Assembly (NCBI RefSeq): GCF_009650435.1
Contig: NZ_VVIP01000078.1
Location: 1-64,000 of the forward strand
From: Foetidibacter luteolus
Lineage (GTDB): Bacteria; Bacteroidota; Bacteroidia; Chitinophagales; Chitinophagaceae
Length of the DNA: 64,000 bases
Reading direction: 5' to 3'
The translations under genes and the position numbers were made by a program. This document shows, in pieces, positions 25,930 through 35,585 of the stretch. Numbering within the stretch: position 1 is the stretch's first letter; each line of letters starts with the position of its first letter. Below the pieces are notes generated by a model. That model was not told the origin of the DNA. It searched no databases and saw only the letters and a program-made list of their open reading frames with translations.

Positions 25930-27906
25930 GTGAGTAAGCAGCTTGACAAAGTTTCCGTTGCAGGGTTAGTTATTGCATTAGGAATTATCTACGGCGACAT
26001 AGGCACCTCCCCGCTCTACGTGTTTAACGCCATTATTTTCGAAAGAACCATTACCGAAACACTTATCATAGGCAGCCTTTCCTGCATTATCTGGACGATA
26101 ACCTTACAAACAACCCTTAAATACGTATGGCTTGTACTAAGGGCTGACAACAAAGGGGAAGGCGGCACGTTTGCCCTGTACGCCCTTGTACGGCGGCACA
26201 AAAAATGGCTGGTAATACCTGCTATGCTGGGTGGGGCTGCCTTGCTGGCAGACGGTATTATTACCCCTCCTATTTCCATTACTTCTGCCATAGAAGGTTT
26301 ACGGGAATTAAAGGCGCTGCACCATCTTCCGCAAAACACAATTGTAGTTATTGTCTTGTGCATATTGGTAGCATTCTTCTTTTTGCAGCAGTTTGGCACT
26401 TCATCCATAGGTAAACTTTTCGGACCCATAATGTTCCTGTGGTTTTCTATGCTGGCAATATTGGGCATAGTGCATATTTCAGATGATTTCTCTATCATTA
26501 AGGCGTTAAGCCCACATTATGCCATACAGTTTTTAATACAGTATCCCGGTGGCTTCTGGTTGCTTGGCGCCGTATTCCTCTGTACAACGGGCGCCGAGGC
26601 GCTTTATTCAGACCTTGGCCATTGTGGCCGCGGTAATATAAGGGTATCGTGGATTTTTGTAAAAGCCTGCCTGCTGCTTAACTATTTTGGCCAGGGTGCT
26701 TACCTGCTGGCCCACCGCACAGGCATGACAATTGATGCAGCCACCAAAGAAGCCGAAGGCATCAATGCTTTTTTTGACCTTATGCCCCAATGGTTTGTAA
26801 TACTGGGTGTAGTAATAGCTACTACCGCCGCCGTTATTGCCAGCCAGGCCATGATATCAGGTTCGTTTACACTGGTTGCCGAGGCGCTGCGGCTTAACCT
26901 GTGGCCTAAGATGAAGCTCAATTACCCATCTGAAGAAAAGGGCCAGATATTTATCCCCTCCATTAACACCATACTCTTTGTGGGTTGCGCCAGCGTAATT
27001 CTTTATTTCAGGGAATCATCAAAAATGGAGGCGGCTTACGGCCTTGCTATCGTCGTCACCATGATAACCACCACCATCCTCTTTGCCAATTATATGGTGC
27101 GAAGGCGCGTTCCCTCGTACTGGATTTACCTTTTCCTTATTATATATATGGTTGTGGAAATCGCCTTCCTGGTAGCAAATATTCAAAAGTTTCCCCATGG
27201 CGGTTTCGCCACCTTTGTTGTGGGCGGCATCATGTTCGTAATTATGTATGTGTGGTTCCGCAGCCGTAGAATAAAAAACCGCTATGTAGAATTTGTGCGG
27301 CTGGAACACTACCTGCCCATGATACAGGAACTAAGCAACGATAAAACCGTGCCCAAGTATGCCACCCACCTGGTGTACATGACCAGCGCCAACAACCCGA
27401 AGGAAATAGAACACAAAATCATTTATTCCATTTTAAACAAAAAACCCAAACGGGCAGATATATACTGGTTTGTACACGTGGATGTGCTGGACGACCCTTA
27501 TACCTGCGAGTTTATTGTTGACCACATTATACCCAACGACATTATACGGGTAGAATTCCGACTGGGCTTTAGGGTAGAACAAAAAATAAACCTCATGTTC
27601 CGAAAAGTGGTGGAAGAACTCGTAAACAATAAAGAAGTAAACATTACCAGCCGCTATGAAAGCCTGGAAAAAAACAATGTAGTGGGCGACTTCCAGTTTA
27701 TTGTTATGGAAAAATACCTTTCCAACGACAATGAGTTACCATTTGTAGAGAAGGTGATTATGAAACTCTATTTCTGGGTGAAAGACATTAGCCTGAGCGA
27801 AGAACGCGGTTTTGGCCTTGACCCCAGTTTTGTTACGGTAGAAAAATTTCCCCTCATCGTATCGCCGGTACCATCAATACCGTTAAAACGGATTTTTACA
27901 GAGTAA
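25930..27906 (+). CDS. kup: Kup-type potassium transporter
   Basis: The 658-residue protein is a KUP/HAK/KT potassium uptake permease. It opens with the signature 'ALGIIYGDIGTSPLYVFNAI' (residues 17-36), has about twelve membrane helices to residue 450, and ends in a cytoplasmic domain of some 200 residues. Family landmarks include 'GEGGTFALYALV' and 'TTGAEALYSDLGHCGRGNI'. The start is GTG at 25930; no in-frame ATG precedes the signature. It is divergent from the exported protein gene, and no other potassium genes are near. Confidence 0.95.
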   Translation: MSKQLDKVSVAGLVIALGIIYGDIGTSPLYVFNAIIFERTITETLIIGSLSCIIWTITLQTTLKYVWLVLRADNKGEGGTFALYALVRRHKKWLVIPAMLGGAALLADGIITPPISITSAIEGLRELKALHHLPQNTIVVIVLCILVAFFFLQQFGTSSIGKLFGPIMFLWFSMLAILGIVHISDDFSIIKALSPHYAIQFLIQYPGGFWLLGAVFLCTTGAEALYSDLGHCGRGNIRVSWIFVKACLLLNYFGQGAYLLAHRTGMTIDAATKEAEGINAFFDLMPQWFVILGVVIATTAAVIASQAMISGSFTLVAEALRLNLWPKMKLNYPSEEKGQIFIPSINTILFVGCASVILYFRESSKMEAAYGLAIVVTMITTTILFANYMVRRRVPSYWIYLFLIIYMVVEIAFLVANIQKFPHGGFATFVVGGIMFVIMYVWFRSRRIKNRYVEFVRLEHYLPMIQELSNDKTVPKYATHLVYMTSANNPKEIEHKIIYSILNKKPKRADIYWFVHVDVLDDPYTCEFIVDHIIPNDIIRVEFRLGFRVEQKINLMFRKVVEELVNNKEVNITSRYESLEKNNVVGDFQFIVMEKYLSNDNELPFVEKVIMKLYFWVKDISLSEERGFGLDPSFVTVEKFPLIVSPVPSIPLKRIFTE

Positions 27907-28300
27907 ACCACTTTTTGTTGCTGCACAACTGTTTAGGTGGCAAACTGAAGTGCCCTGTGGCATCGGCTGTTGCGTCGCACTACGTTCATCGTTCAGTTCA
28001 ATGGGCGGCTTTTCAGCCCCTTATAACCACCCGGTTTAACCAGGTACACCAGTCAAAATTCCGGTTGAGATAATCTACCCGGGTCTGAAAAGCTGCCATG
28101 AAAAACCAGCCGATGAAAGGATTGCGACGCAACTGGGCCGCCATGAAAAACCGGACGCCGGTACCCAAAAGGCTTTGCCGCATTTCTTACTTTTATCTCA
28201 CTATTTTTTACCCTTGTCTCATTTACTTACGCACAGCTTTTTCTGCATATAGTTTTGTGCCACGGTTAACAGATATTGTTGCCGTGTCAAAAAAAGTTTT
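27907..28300. repeat. Gap with paired GCGTCGCA-core elements
   Basis: Two copies of the element face each other: TGTTGCGTCGCACTACGTTC with GGCGGCTTTTCAGCCCC on the left, and TCTGAAAAGCTGCCATGAAA with GGATTGCGACGCAACTGG on the right (27948-28165). They could pair to form a long cruciform. The remaining 130 bp upstream of the receptor gene show no clear promoter. Confidence 0.6.
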
Positions 28301-30892
28301 ATGAAAAAGTTGTTACTCCTTCTTGGCATCATCATTTCTTACGTGCAGTTACAGGCACAGTTTCCCGGCGGCGGTGGCGCTGCCGCCAACATTGGCCATA
28401 TTTATGGCAAAGTGGTTGACAGTGCGGGCAAACCGGTGGCTGAAGCATCTGTAATATTGTTGCAGAACAAGTTAGACACAGCCACAAAAAAGAAAAAAGA
28501 TGTACTGCTGAAAGGCCTTACAACAAAAAGCAATGGCGAATTTAGCCTGGAAGAACTGCCCATGTTTGGGCCATTGAAACTAAAAATATCCGCTGTAGGT
28601 TTTAAAGATGTGGAACAAACGATTTCCTTTATGCCTGCCGGCGGCCCCAAACCAGGTGGTACCGGCGGCGGCATGCCATCGTTTGACAAAGACCTTGGCA
28701 ACATTAAACTTTCCGCGGATGCCAATGTGCTGCAGGGCGTAACCGTTACCGCCAGCCAGCCACTGATGAAAATGGATATTGACAAAAAAGTATTTAATGT
28801 AGAAAAGAATATTACCAGTGCCGGTGGAACAGCGCTGGATGTAATGCGCAACGTACCATCTCTACAGGTGGATATTGACGGCAATGTTAAATTGCGCAAC
28901 GCCGCCCCCCAGCTTTATATAGATGGAAGGCCCACTACCCTTTCTCTTGACCAGATACCCGCCGACGCCATTGAAAGCGTGGAAGTAATTACCAACCCTT
29001 CTGCAAAATATGATGCCTCAGGCGGTAATGCGGGCATACTGAATATTGTATTAAAGAAGAATAAGAAGAGTGGCTATAACGGTAACATTATGGCTGGTGT
29101 TGACAGGCGTGGCGGCATTAACGGCGGTGGCAATTTTAACCTGCGCCAGGACAAGTTCAACTTCTCCGCCGCCTTTATGACAAACCAGATGCGTAACCGT
29201 ACCACCGGCACTACAGACCGTTTGAATTTTGGCGATGTAAATACCCAGGTTTTTCAGCAGAACACCAACAAAACAAACGGTGGCTTTATGTTTGGCAGGC
29301 TGGGGCTTGATTACTTCTTAACCAACAGGACCACCCTTTCTGCCGCTTTTATTAAAGTACATGGCGAGTTTAAACCCGGCGAAACCATTGACCTTACTAC
29401 CGACAGCCTTTATAACACCGGTAAAGTAAGCAGTTACAGTCAACGCCTTTCCAACAGCCAGAGAGAGTTTAATGCCAATGGCCTGCAGTTAGGTTTTAAG
29501 CACAACTTTCCCAAACAGGGCGAGGAGCTTACCGGCGATATCAACTATTTTTCAGGAAAAAACAATAACGAAGCCTTATACACCACCAACTATTATTCCG
29601 CCCCCAACGGTAACGTTACCGGCACACAATACCAGCAGGTAATTGGCGATGGTACCAATAAGTTTGTAACCATTCAAACAGATTACGTAAAACCATTAAA
29701 AGGCAAAACAAAAATTGAAACCGGTGTACGCGTACAACTGCGTAATACCACAAATAACACAGATACTTACCTTAAAGCTGTAGGCGCAGGCGATTACAGC
29801 AAAGTAAATACCGGCACCACCAACTACAAAAACAAAGACAACGTGTATGCTGCTTATGTTTCTGTTACAAGTGGTTTTAAAGATTTTGGTTACCAGCTTG
29901 GCTTAAGGGCGGAAAGCTCTAACTACAACGGCGAGCTTACCAATACAGGCGAAAAGTTCAGCAATAAATACCCGGTTAATTTGTTCCCGTCTGTATTTCT
30001 GAGCCAAAAGTTAAACCACAAGCAGGAGCTTCAGTTAAGCTTTACCCGGCGCATTAACAGGCCTAACTTTTTCCAGTTAATCCCTTATACAGATTATACA
30101 GACAGCCTTAACATTACAAGCGGTAACCCCAACCTGGTACCGGAGTTTACCAACTCCCTGGAGTTTTCTTACGGTAAAACCTTCAGCGGCAACAACAATA
30201 TACTGGCATCGGTGTACTACAAGCATACTACAGGCCTTATTACCCGCTATCTCGATACGGCTATTAACCCCGCAACCGGCAGTAAGGATATCATTAACAC
30301 GTATGAGAACGCCAACTCTTCTTACTCAGTAGGTGCAGAATTTACCTCCGTTAACTACCTTACCAAGTGGTGGGATATTACCAGCAACATTAATATTTAT
30401 AAGTCTAAAATCAATACCGATAATTTAACCGGCACATCGCAGGATGCCATGTGGAGTTGGTTTGGCAAGTTCAACAGCAACTTTAAGCTGCCAAAGAATT
30501 TCTCCCTGCAGCTTTCTGCCGATTACCAGAGCAAAACCAACCTGCCGGTAACCAACAATACCAACCAGGGTGGCGGCCCTCCCATGCAGCAGGCGCAGGC
30601 TTCATCCCAGGGTTTTATCAGGCCGTTCTGGGGTATGGATTTCGCTGTAAAAAAGAGCTTTCTTAAAAACAACGCGGCTACTGTTACTTTAACCGTAAGC
30701 GATATTTTCAGAACACGTAAGTCTGACCAATACTCTACCAGCGATTTCTTTGTGCAGAATTACTACCGCCTTAACAACCCGCAAATGGTACGGCTTACAT
30801 TCTCCTACCGCTTTGGAAAAATGGACATGTCGCTGTTCAAGAGGCAGAATACCAAAGGCCAGGCAAACGCTATGGAAGGTATGAACCAGTAA
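28301..30892 (+). CDS. TonB-dependent receptor-like outer-membrane protein
   Basis: The 863-residue protein has a signal peptide ('MKKLLLLLGIIISYVQLQAQ'), then a carboxypeptidase-regulatory-like domain ('GHIYGKVVDSAGKPVAEASV', about 32-125), a plug domain ('ALDVMRNVPSLQVDIDG ... ') with 'IESVEVITNPSAKYDASGG', and a large beta-barrel ('FTRRINRPNFFQLIP'). This is the OMP_b-brl_3 subgroup of TonB-linked receptors, frequent in Bacteroidota. The C-terminus ends in a hydrophilic tail after the last strand 'RLTFSYRFGK'. The substrate is unknown, and no SusD-like partner is present. It is a single gene. Confidence 0.9.
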   Translation: MKKLLLLLGIIISYVQLQAQFPGGGGAAANIGHIYGKVVDSAGKPVAEASVILLQNKLDTATKKKKDVLLKGLTTKSNGEFSLEELPMFGPLKLKISAVGFKDVEQTISFMPAGGPKPGGTGGGMPSFDKDLGNIKLSADANVLQGVTVTASQPLMKMDIDKKVFNVEKNITSAGGTALDVMRNVPSLQVDIDGNVKLRNAAPQLYIDGRPTTLSLDQIPADAIESVEVITNPSAKYDASGGNAGILNIVLKKNKKSGYNGNIMAGVDRRGGINGGGNFNLRQDKFNFSAAFMTNQMRNRTTGTTDRLNFGDVNTQVFQQNTNKTNGGFMFGRLGLDYFLTNRTTLSAAFIKVHGEFKPGETIDLTTDSLYNTGKVSSYSQRLSNSQREFNANGLQLGFKHNFPKQGEELTGDINYFSGKNNNEALYTTNYYSAPNGNVTGTQYQQVIGDGTNKFVTIQTDYVKPLKGKTKIETGVRVQLRNTTNNTDTYLKAVGAGDYSKVNTGTTNYKNKDNVYAAYVSVTSGFKDFGYQLGLRAESSNYNGELTNTGEKFSNKYPVNLFPSVFLSQKLNHKQELQLSFTRRINRPNFFQLIPYTDYTDSLNITSGNPNLVPEFTNSLEFSYGKTFSGNNNILASVYYKHTTGLITRYLDTAINPATGSKDIINTYENANSSYSVGAEFTSVNYLTKWWDITSNINIYKSKINTDNLTGTSQDAMWSWFGKFNSNFKLPKNFSLQLSADYQSKTNLPVTNNTNQGGGPPMQQAQASSQGFIRPFWGMDFAVKKSFLKNNAATVTLTVSDIFRTRKSDQYSTSDFFVQNYYRLNNPQMVRLTFSYRFGKMDMSLFKRQNTKGQANAMEGMNQ

Positions 30893-30924
30893 TGGTTATT
30901 AAAATACCAGTTCATCAATTAAAC

Positions 30925-30969
30925 ATGCCCAATGCTTTATGTTATGGCACAACATGAAGCATTGGGCAT
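30925..30969 (+). terminator. Long hairpin after the receptor gene
   Basis: ATGCCCAATGCTTTATGTT and AACATGAAGCATTGGGCAT form a 19-bp stem with one mismatch and a short loop, 32 bases after the stop codon. Only a weak T stretch follows (ATGTATTTTAC), so it may be a terminator or an mRNA-stabilising end. Confidence 0.55.
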
Positions 30970-31044
30970 AATGTATTTTACAGTATTGCAAACCCTTTAT
31001 ATACGTTACCTAAAGCAGGAATTTTATGGGCCCGGCAGCACGAA

Positions 31045-31110
31045 CTACTATTGAGCTTTGCTTGCGTCGCACTCTTGTACGTTCAATCCGCTATGCGGCA
31101 CCGTGTAAAT
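31045..31110. repeat. Dispersed element related to the GCGTCGCA family
   Basis: GCTTTGCTTGCGTCGCACTC followed by TTGTACGTTCAATCCGCTATG has close counterparts at 42918-42972 (GCTTTACTTGTGTCACTCAC) and, inverted, at 35518-35577. Confidence 0.55.
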
Positions 31111-31132
31111 GGCTTTAACTATTCAGGTGCTT

Positions 31133-32284
31133 TTATACAATAGGGCTTGGCCTTGTAATATAAACGGCACTGGCTTTTGCAGGCGACTTCTTTTTTCGCC
31201 TGCCCCACCAAACAAGAAAGCCGGTAACAGGCAGGGATGCCGCTACCAGCGAGGCCAGGAAATACACAATTTTACTGCCTATGCCCAAAGCCCTGATGCG
31301 GCCGGTATGAAAATCAAAATTGCTTCTGGCTATCCTGTCGTATCCTGTATAGTTTTTGTACTGCTCCGCTTTTACCAGTTTACCTGTAACCGCATTGTAG
31401 TATAATGTGTTTTGCTTTCGCACAATGCTGTAGGGGTAACGCATAATTACACGGGTAATAGCTTCCTTACCGGAAGCGGGGGTAACAAAAGTTTCCTTTG
31501 CACCTGGAAAAGCGGTTGTAGCTGCCAGGTAAGCATCCTGCACAGAAAGCACTTGTTTTGCTTTGCCCGCCTTTGCCGTTACTTTTTTGTTGTTAACACT
31601 GGCGCTGCCGGTAGTTATAAACGATGCAATGCTTTTAACGGTGTCAAAAGTCCAGAACAGGCCGGTAAGGGAAATAATCAACAGCACCAGCAAGGCGTAA
31701 AAGCCCAGCACGCTATGCATATCCCACACAAGGCGTTTACGGTTGGTTGTTCTAAAATTTAGGCGTATAGCCTGGCGTAAGAACCTTTTTTGTTTAGGCC
31801 ACCACAATATCAATCCACTGATGCACATGATGAAAAATATCAGCACATTCCACTTTACTATTTGAGTACCCACTTCCCCCATGTAAAGCCCGGTGTGAAT
31901 TTTTTGGATGACCGTAAAAAAATCCCTGTTCTTATCCCGCACGCCTGTAACAAAACCGGTAACCGGGTTAATGGTTACCAGGCGCTTATCAGTAAGGAAT
32001 ACAAAAGCCGCATCGCTGGTTTCTTTAAAGCGTATGCTGGTAATCTTTTCGTTAGGGTAATAAGAACGAAAGGTATCAATCATCCTGTCAAGCGGCAAAC
32101 GGGGGGCGTTGCTTTCAGCAATATGGTAATATTGGTGCTGAAAGGCTTCCCGCCCTTCTTCTTCAAAAACATACAAGGCGCCGGTAATGGCTACTATAAA
32201 AACCACCAGCCCGGACACAAGTCCGAGCCAGCGGTGAACAATGCGGAATGTATTTTTTATGGTCTTCTTCTTTTTCTCTGCCAT
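31133..32284 (-). CDS. PepSY-type membrane reductase (iron uptake)
   Basis: The 383-residue protein is a PepSY-associated membrane protein, of the PiuB kind thought to reduce ferric siderophores at the inner membrane. Helix 1 starts 'VHRWLGLVSGLVVFIVAITG'; further helices lie near residues 135-158, 187-212 and 345-365. Histidines that could bind haem are in 'VHRWLG', 'IHTGLYMGEVG', 'DMHSVLGFY' and 'FDFHTGRIRALG'. It begins 5 bp after the siderophore receptor gene on the same strand, which supports a shared role in iron acquisition. Confidence 0.88.
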   Translation of the reverse strand: MAEKKKKTIKNTFRIVHRWLGLVSGLVVFIVAITGALYVFEEEGREAFQHQYYHIAESNAPRLPLDRMIDTFRSYYPNEKITSIRFKETSDAAFVFLTDKRLVTINPVTGFVTGVRDKNRDFFTVIQKIHTGLYMGEVGTQIVKWNVLIFFIMCISGLILWWPKQKRFLRQAIRLNFRTTNRKRLVWDMHSVLGFYALLVLLIISLTGLFWTFDTVKSIASFITTGSASVNNKKVTAKAGKAKQVLSVQDAYLAATTAFPGAKETFVTPASGKEAITRVIMRYPYSIVRKQNTLYYNAVTGKLVKAEQYKNYTGYDRIARSNFDFHTGRIRALGIGSKIVYFLASLVAASLPVTGFLVWWGRRKKKSPAKASAVYITRPSPIV

Positions 32285-32289
32285 ATCAT

Positions 32290-34653
32290 TTAAAATCTGA
32301 AAGTAATGTTAGCGGTTACCCTTGTTGGCATTTGCGGCGCCAGCCTGAACGACCAGTATTTTTCATTGGCAAGGTTGTCAACCTTAACACCTATGCGAAA
32401 AGTTGGCTTGTCGTAAAAAACAGTGGCATCAAGTACAGTATAGGAGGGTATGGAAAAAGCAAACGTTGTTGTATTTGTCTGGAAAGAAGAGCTGCCGTAA
32501 TTGCCGCCTATGCCAAAGCCAAGCCCTTTTGCCGCTCCGCCCATCAGCCTGTAACTTATCCACAGGTTGGCAAGGTGTGCCGGTCCGGCAGTGGCAGGCC
32601 TAAGACCTTCCACATTTTTGTTAGAAAGGGTGTATTTGCTGTTGTTATACGCATAGCCGGCAACTATGTTTAAGCCGCCAAAAGGGTTGGCAATCACTTC
32701 TGCTTCTATGCCTTTGCTTAATTGTGTGCCATCCTGCAGGTTAAAGCCGGGGTGGTCAAGGTCGTCCCTGGTTGTATTGGTTACATCAATATTGTAATAG
32801 CTGATGGTGCTGCTAAGCCTATGTTCAAAGGCGTCCAGTTTCATACCTGCCTCCCACTGGTTGGCCTGCTGGGGTTTAAAGGGCACACCGTTAAAATCGG
32901 TACCGCCGATGTTGTTAAAGCCATTCATGTAATTAGCGAAAAGAGACACTTCATCTTTTACCAGTTCATACACCAAACCCAGCTTTGGGGATAGTGCGTT
33001 TTGCGAAAAAGCGCCATCGGTAGAATCAAGCCCGGGATAATAAGTGCCTTTGTTAATAAACCTGTCAAATCGCAGGCTAAGCATTGCCTTAAAGCGTACC
33101 GTAATGTCAATAACATTCGAAACATAGGCGCTGTAAGTGTACTCATTTGTGCGGTAAATGGAATAAGCGCTGTGTGCCGCGGCCGAGTCAACCTTATCGG
33201 CATTAAAATAGTTGTATGCCTCGCCGGGCCTTTTAAAATTAATGGCGGGCAGGGTAATGGTCGGCGTAGTCCTGTCGCTGCGCTGGTTATAAAAATCAAT
33301 GCCTGCCACCAGCCGGTTCCTCATGCTGCCTATTCTAAAATCGCCCACAATGTTCTGTTGTATTTCGGTACCGTTGTAAGGAAAATTTTCTTTTTGCACG
33401 CTTTGCTGCAGCGTACTGTCTGTACGGCCTATCAACTGTGTAACATAGCCTTTGGTGGCGGAGTAAGTGCGGGTAAAGAATGTTTGCAGTTTCCACTGGC
33501 CTGAAAGGCGGTAGTTGATTTGCCCAAACACATTAAGCTGTTGGGTAACGTAATCCAGGGAATTATTCGTAAACGACCTCTTGTAGTCCATACCCAGGTC
33601 TTTTATATTGGTTACTTTACCTGTACGTGCGGGTGCAAACCTGACAGGTGAGGTTGCATTGAAGTTAGATGCTTCCACATCCAGCAAAAAAGACAGTTTG
33701 TCGCTGGCTTTGTAAACAAAGCTCGGGGCAAACATCATGCTGCGGGTAAAACCGGCATCCTGGAAACTTTGCTCCGTATGCAGTGCCCCGTTAACACGCA
33801 TAAGCACCGTTTTATCGTCGTTTAAGGGACTGTTGATATCAAAACTTAACCTGTTAAGATTGTAACTGCCGGCAGTATAACTAATCTCGCCCCTGCGGTA
33901 TTCATTGGGCTTTTTGGTTACCCGGTTAAAAAGGCCGCCAAAAGAAATCTGGCTACTGTTGAACAGTGTGCCGGAAGGGCCTTTTACCGCTTCCAGTACT
34001 TCAAGGTTGGCAGGGTCTATATTGGTATAAACAAACCCCGAAATGCTGTTGCGTATAAGATTGGCGGTAGTAAACCCGCGGGACAGCATGGCACTCCTGC
34101 CCTGGTTATACACTACAGGCACACCTGCGCCGGGAATATTTTTGAAAATGCTGTTATAGTCTGTTACCTGCTGCTCTTTCATGATTTCCTTGGTAACAAT
34201 GGTATACACCTGCGGGTTTTCAATATTCTTCAGCGGCAGCCGTGCTACATCGTCTGTTTCCTTTTTATTAAAACGGTTATGGCCTGTGGTAATGGTTACC
34301 TCCGTGAGCTGTTGTTGGGTTACTTTAAGCTCTATACTTATAACAGAGGCCTGGCCTTGAATTACGGTAACAGATTGTTCGGCTGAACTATAACCAATGA
34401 AAGAAACATTTAACGTATAAGAACCTGGCTGCAGGTTCTCTATTACAAAGGTGCCGTCTTCTTCAGAAACAGATTCCCGGTTGATATTTTTTACATGAAT
34501 GGAAGCGCCATACACCGGCTTTTTATCGGCTGTAACCACTTTTCCCTTAATGGCGCCGGAACCTGGTACTTCAGCCTGTGCAGTAATAACAGACAACAGC
34601 AATACGAGTACAAAAGAAAATGTTCTATAATAATTACCTGATTGTTTGCCCAT
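32290..34653 (-). CDS. TonB-dependent siderophore receptor
   Basis: From ATG 34653 the protein has 787 residues and the signal peptide 'MGKQSGNYYRTFSFVLVLLL' continuing to an A-Q-A cleavage site. An upstream ATG seven codons earlier is possible. A carboxypeptidase-regulatory-like domain ('GAIKGKVVTADKKPVYGASI') precedes the plug ('SMLSRGF'-like 'AMLSRGFTTANLIRNSISG', 'VLEAVKGPSGTLFN') and a 22-strand-type barrel ending in 'RVTANITFRF', with the C-terminal Phe needed for outer-membrane insertion. The plug signature is that of ferric-siderophore receptors. It is followed after 5 bp by the PepSY reductase. Confidence 0.92.
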   Translation of the reverse strand: MGKQSGNYYRTFSFVLVLLLSVITAQAEVPGSGAIKGKVVTADKKPVYGASIHVKNINRESVSEEDGTFVIENLQPGSYTLNVSFIGYSSAEQSVTVIQGQASVISIELKVTQQQLTEVTITTGHNRFNKKETDDVARLPLKNIENPQVYTIVTKEIMKEQQVTDYNSIFKNIPGAGVPVVYNQGRSAMLSRGFTTANLIRNSISGFVYTNIDPANLEVLEAVKGPSGTLFNSSQISFGGLFNRVTKKPNEYRRGEISYTAGSYNLNRLSFDINSPLNDDKTVLMRVNGALHTEQSFQDAGFTRSMMFAPSFVYKASDKLSFLLDVEASNFNATSPVRFAPARTGKVTNIKDLGMDYKRSFTNNSLDYVTQQLNVFGQINYRLSGQWKLQTFFTRTYSATKGYVTQLIGRTDSTLQQSVQKENFPYNGTEIQQNIVGDFRIGSMRNRLVAGIDFYNQRSDRTTPTITLPAINFKRPGEAYNYFNADKVDSAAAHSAYSIYRTNEYTYSAYVSNVIDITVRFKAMLSLRFDRFINKGTYYPGLDSTDGAFSQNALSPKLGLVYELVKDEVSLFANYMNGFNNIGGTDFNGVPFKPQQANQWEAGMKLDAFEHRLSSTISYYNIDVTNTTRDDLDHPGFNLQDGTQLSKGIEAEVIANPFGGLNIVAGYAYNNSKYTLSNKNVEGLRPATAGPAHLANLWISYRLMGGAAKGLGFGIGGNYGSSSFQTNTTTFAFSIPSYTVLDATVFYDKPTFRIGVKVDNLANEKYWSFRLAPQMPTRVTANITFRF

Positions 34654-34767
34654 AGCATTGTTAATTGCCGGCAAAATTGAAGGTGATAGCGCTTAACCAT
34701 TTACATTATCGGGAGAAAGCAGTTACGAGAAAAGGAATAAGTATAAACTGTTCAGTGTACCATAACC

Positions 34768-35403
34768 TTACACATTATTTTTTTTCAGCACTGCAACCAG
34801 CAGCCGGGGAAGCGTTGTCCTGTCGTTGTCGTCAAAATATTCCTTGACATCATACACATCCAATCCATATTCTTTACCCGCTTCTGTAAAGTCTGAAACA
34901 TGATGATTAAAACAATTTACTATCTGCGTGCCGTTCTCTGTTTCAAACCGGGCTTTGGAGCCTGCGTATTGCTTAAAAGGGTGCAGTTCGCCAATATATA
35001 CATACCCACCCGGACATAATACGGATGACACCTGCTGAAATACCGGGAAAAGGTTTTCAATATGTTCCAGCACCAGGCTAAAGCTAACCAGGTTGTACTG
35101 ATTGTTTTCAGCAAAGTGCCAGGGCTGCATAATATCGGCCTGCACAAACTTTACATGCGCATCATTCACTTTTTGCCTTGCTTTGGCAAGCATTTCTTCC
35201 GACAGATCAACGGATGTTAACTGTTTTGCATGCTCCTTTAACCAAACCGTGTTTTTACCTGTGCCACAGCCAATTTCAAGGGCTGCATCAAAGGGTATGT
35301 TGCCGAGCGTTTCCCGCAAGGCGGTGGCTTCGAGGTCTCTTGTTTTGTTGATGTTGGTGTCATACTGACCGGCCCAAACATTATAAGCCTGTCTTGTATC
35401 CAT
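34768..35403 (-). CDS. Class I SAM-dependent methyltransferase
   Basis: The 211-residue enzyme has the SAM-binding motif I 'AALEIGCGTGKNT' (residues 40-52), motif II 'LTSVDLSEEML', and a later 'YNLVSFSLVLEHIENLFPVF'. It is a ubiquinone/menaquinone-methyltransferase-like small methyltransferase, but the substrate cannot be told from sequence. The ATG at 35403 gives 'MDTRQAYNVWAGQYD', a typical start for this group. It is 182 bp downstream of miaA, with a hairpin in between. Confidence 0.88.
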   Translation of the reverse strand: MDTRQAYNVWAGQYDTNINKTRDLEATALRETLGNIPFDAALEIGCGTGKNTVWLKEHAKQLTSVDLSEEMLAKARQKVNDAHVKFVQADIMQPWHFAENNQYNLVSFSLVLEHIENLFPVFQQVSSVLCPGGYVYIGELHPFKQYAGSKARFETENGTQIVNCFNHHVSDFTEAGKEYGLDVYDVKEYFDDNDRTTLPRLLVAVLKKNNV

Positions 35404-35491
35404 ACTGTTATATTAAGACTGATTAATAAGTTAAAGCGTGCTGCACAATGGCGGGTAGAGGACAAGTCCCTTCGTTTTGCTCAGGGCAGGC

Positions 35492-35526
35492 TACTGAAGC
35501 AATTGGTGAATAGAATTGCTTCAGTA
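35492..35526. repeat. Perfect 13-bp hairpin downstream of miaA
   Basis: TACTGAAGCAATT (35492-35504) and AATTGCTTCAGTA (35514-35526) are exact complements around a 9-base loop. No T-run follows on either strand, so it is not a standard terminator. The bases 35518-35577 next to it match the element at 42905-42975 in reverse orientation. Confidence 0.65.
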
Positions 35527-35585
35527 CAAGTGAGTGACACAACCGCAGCCTCATAGCAGCAACAAAGTTCGTCCCAAAAATGTAT

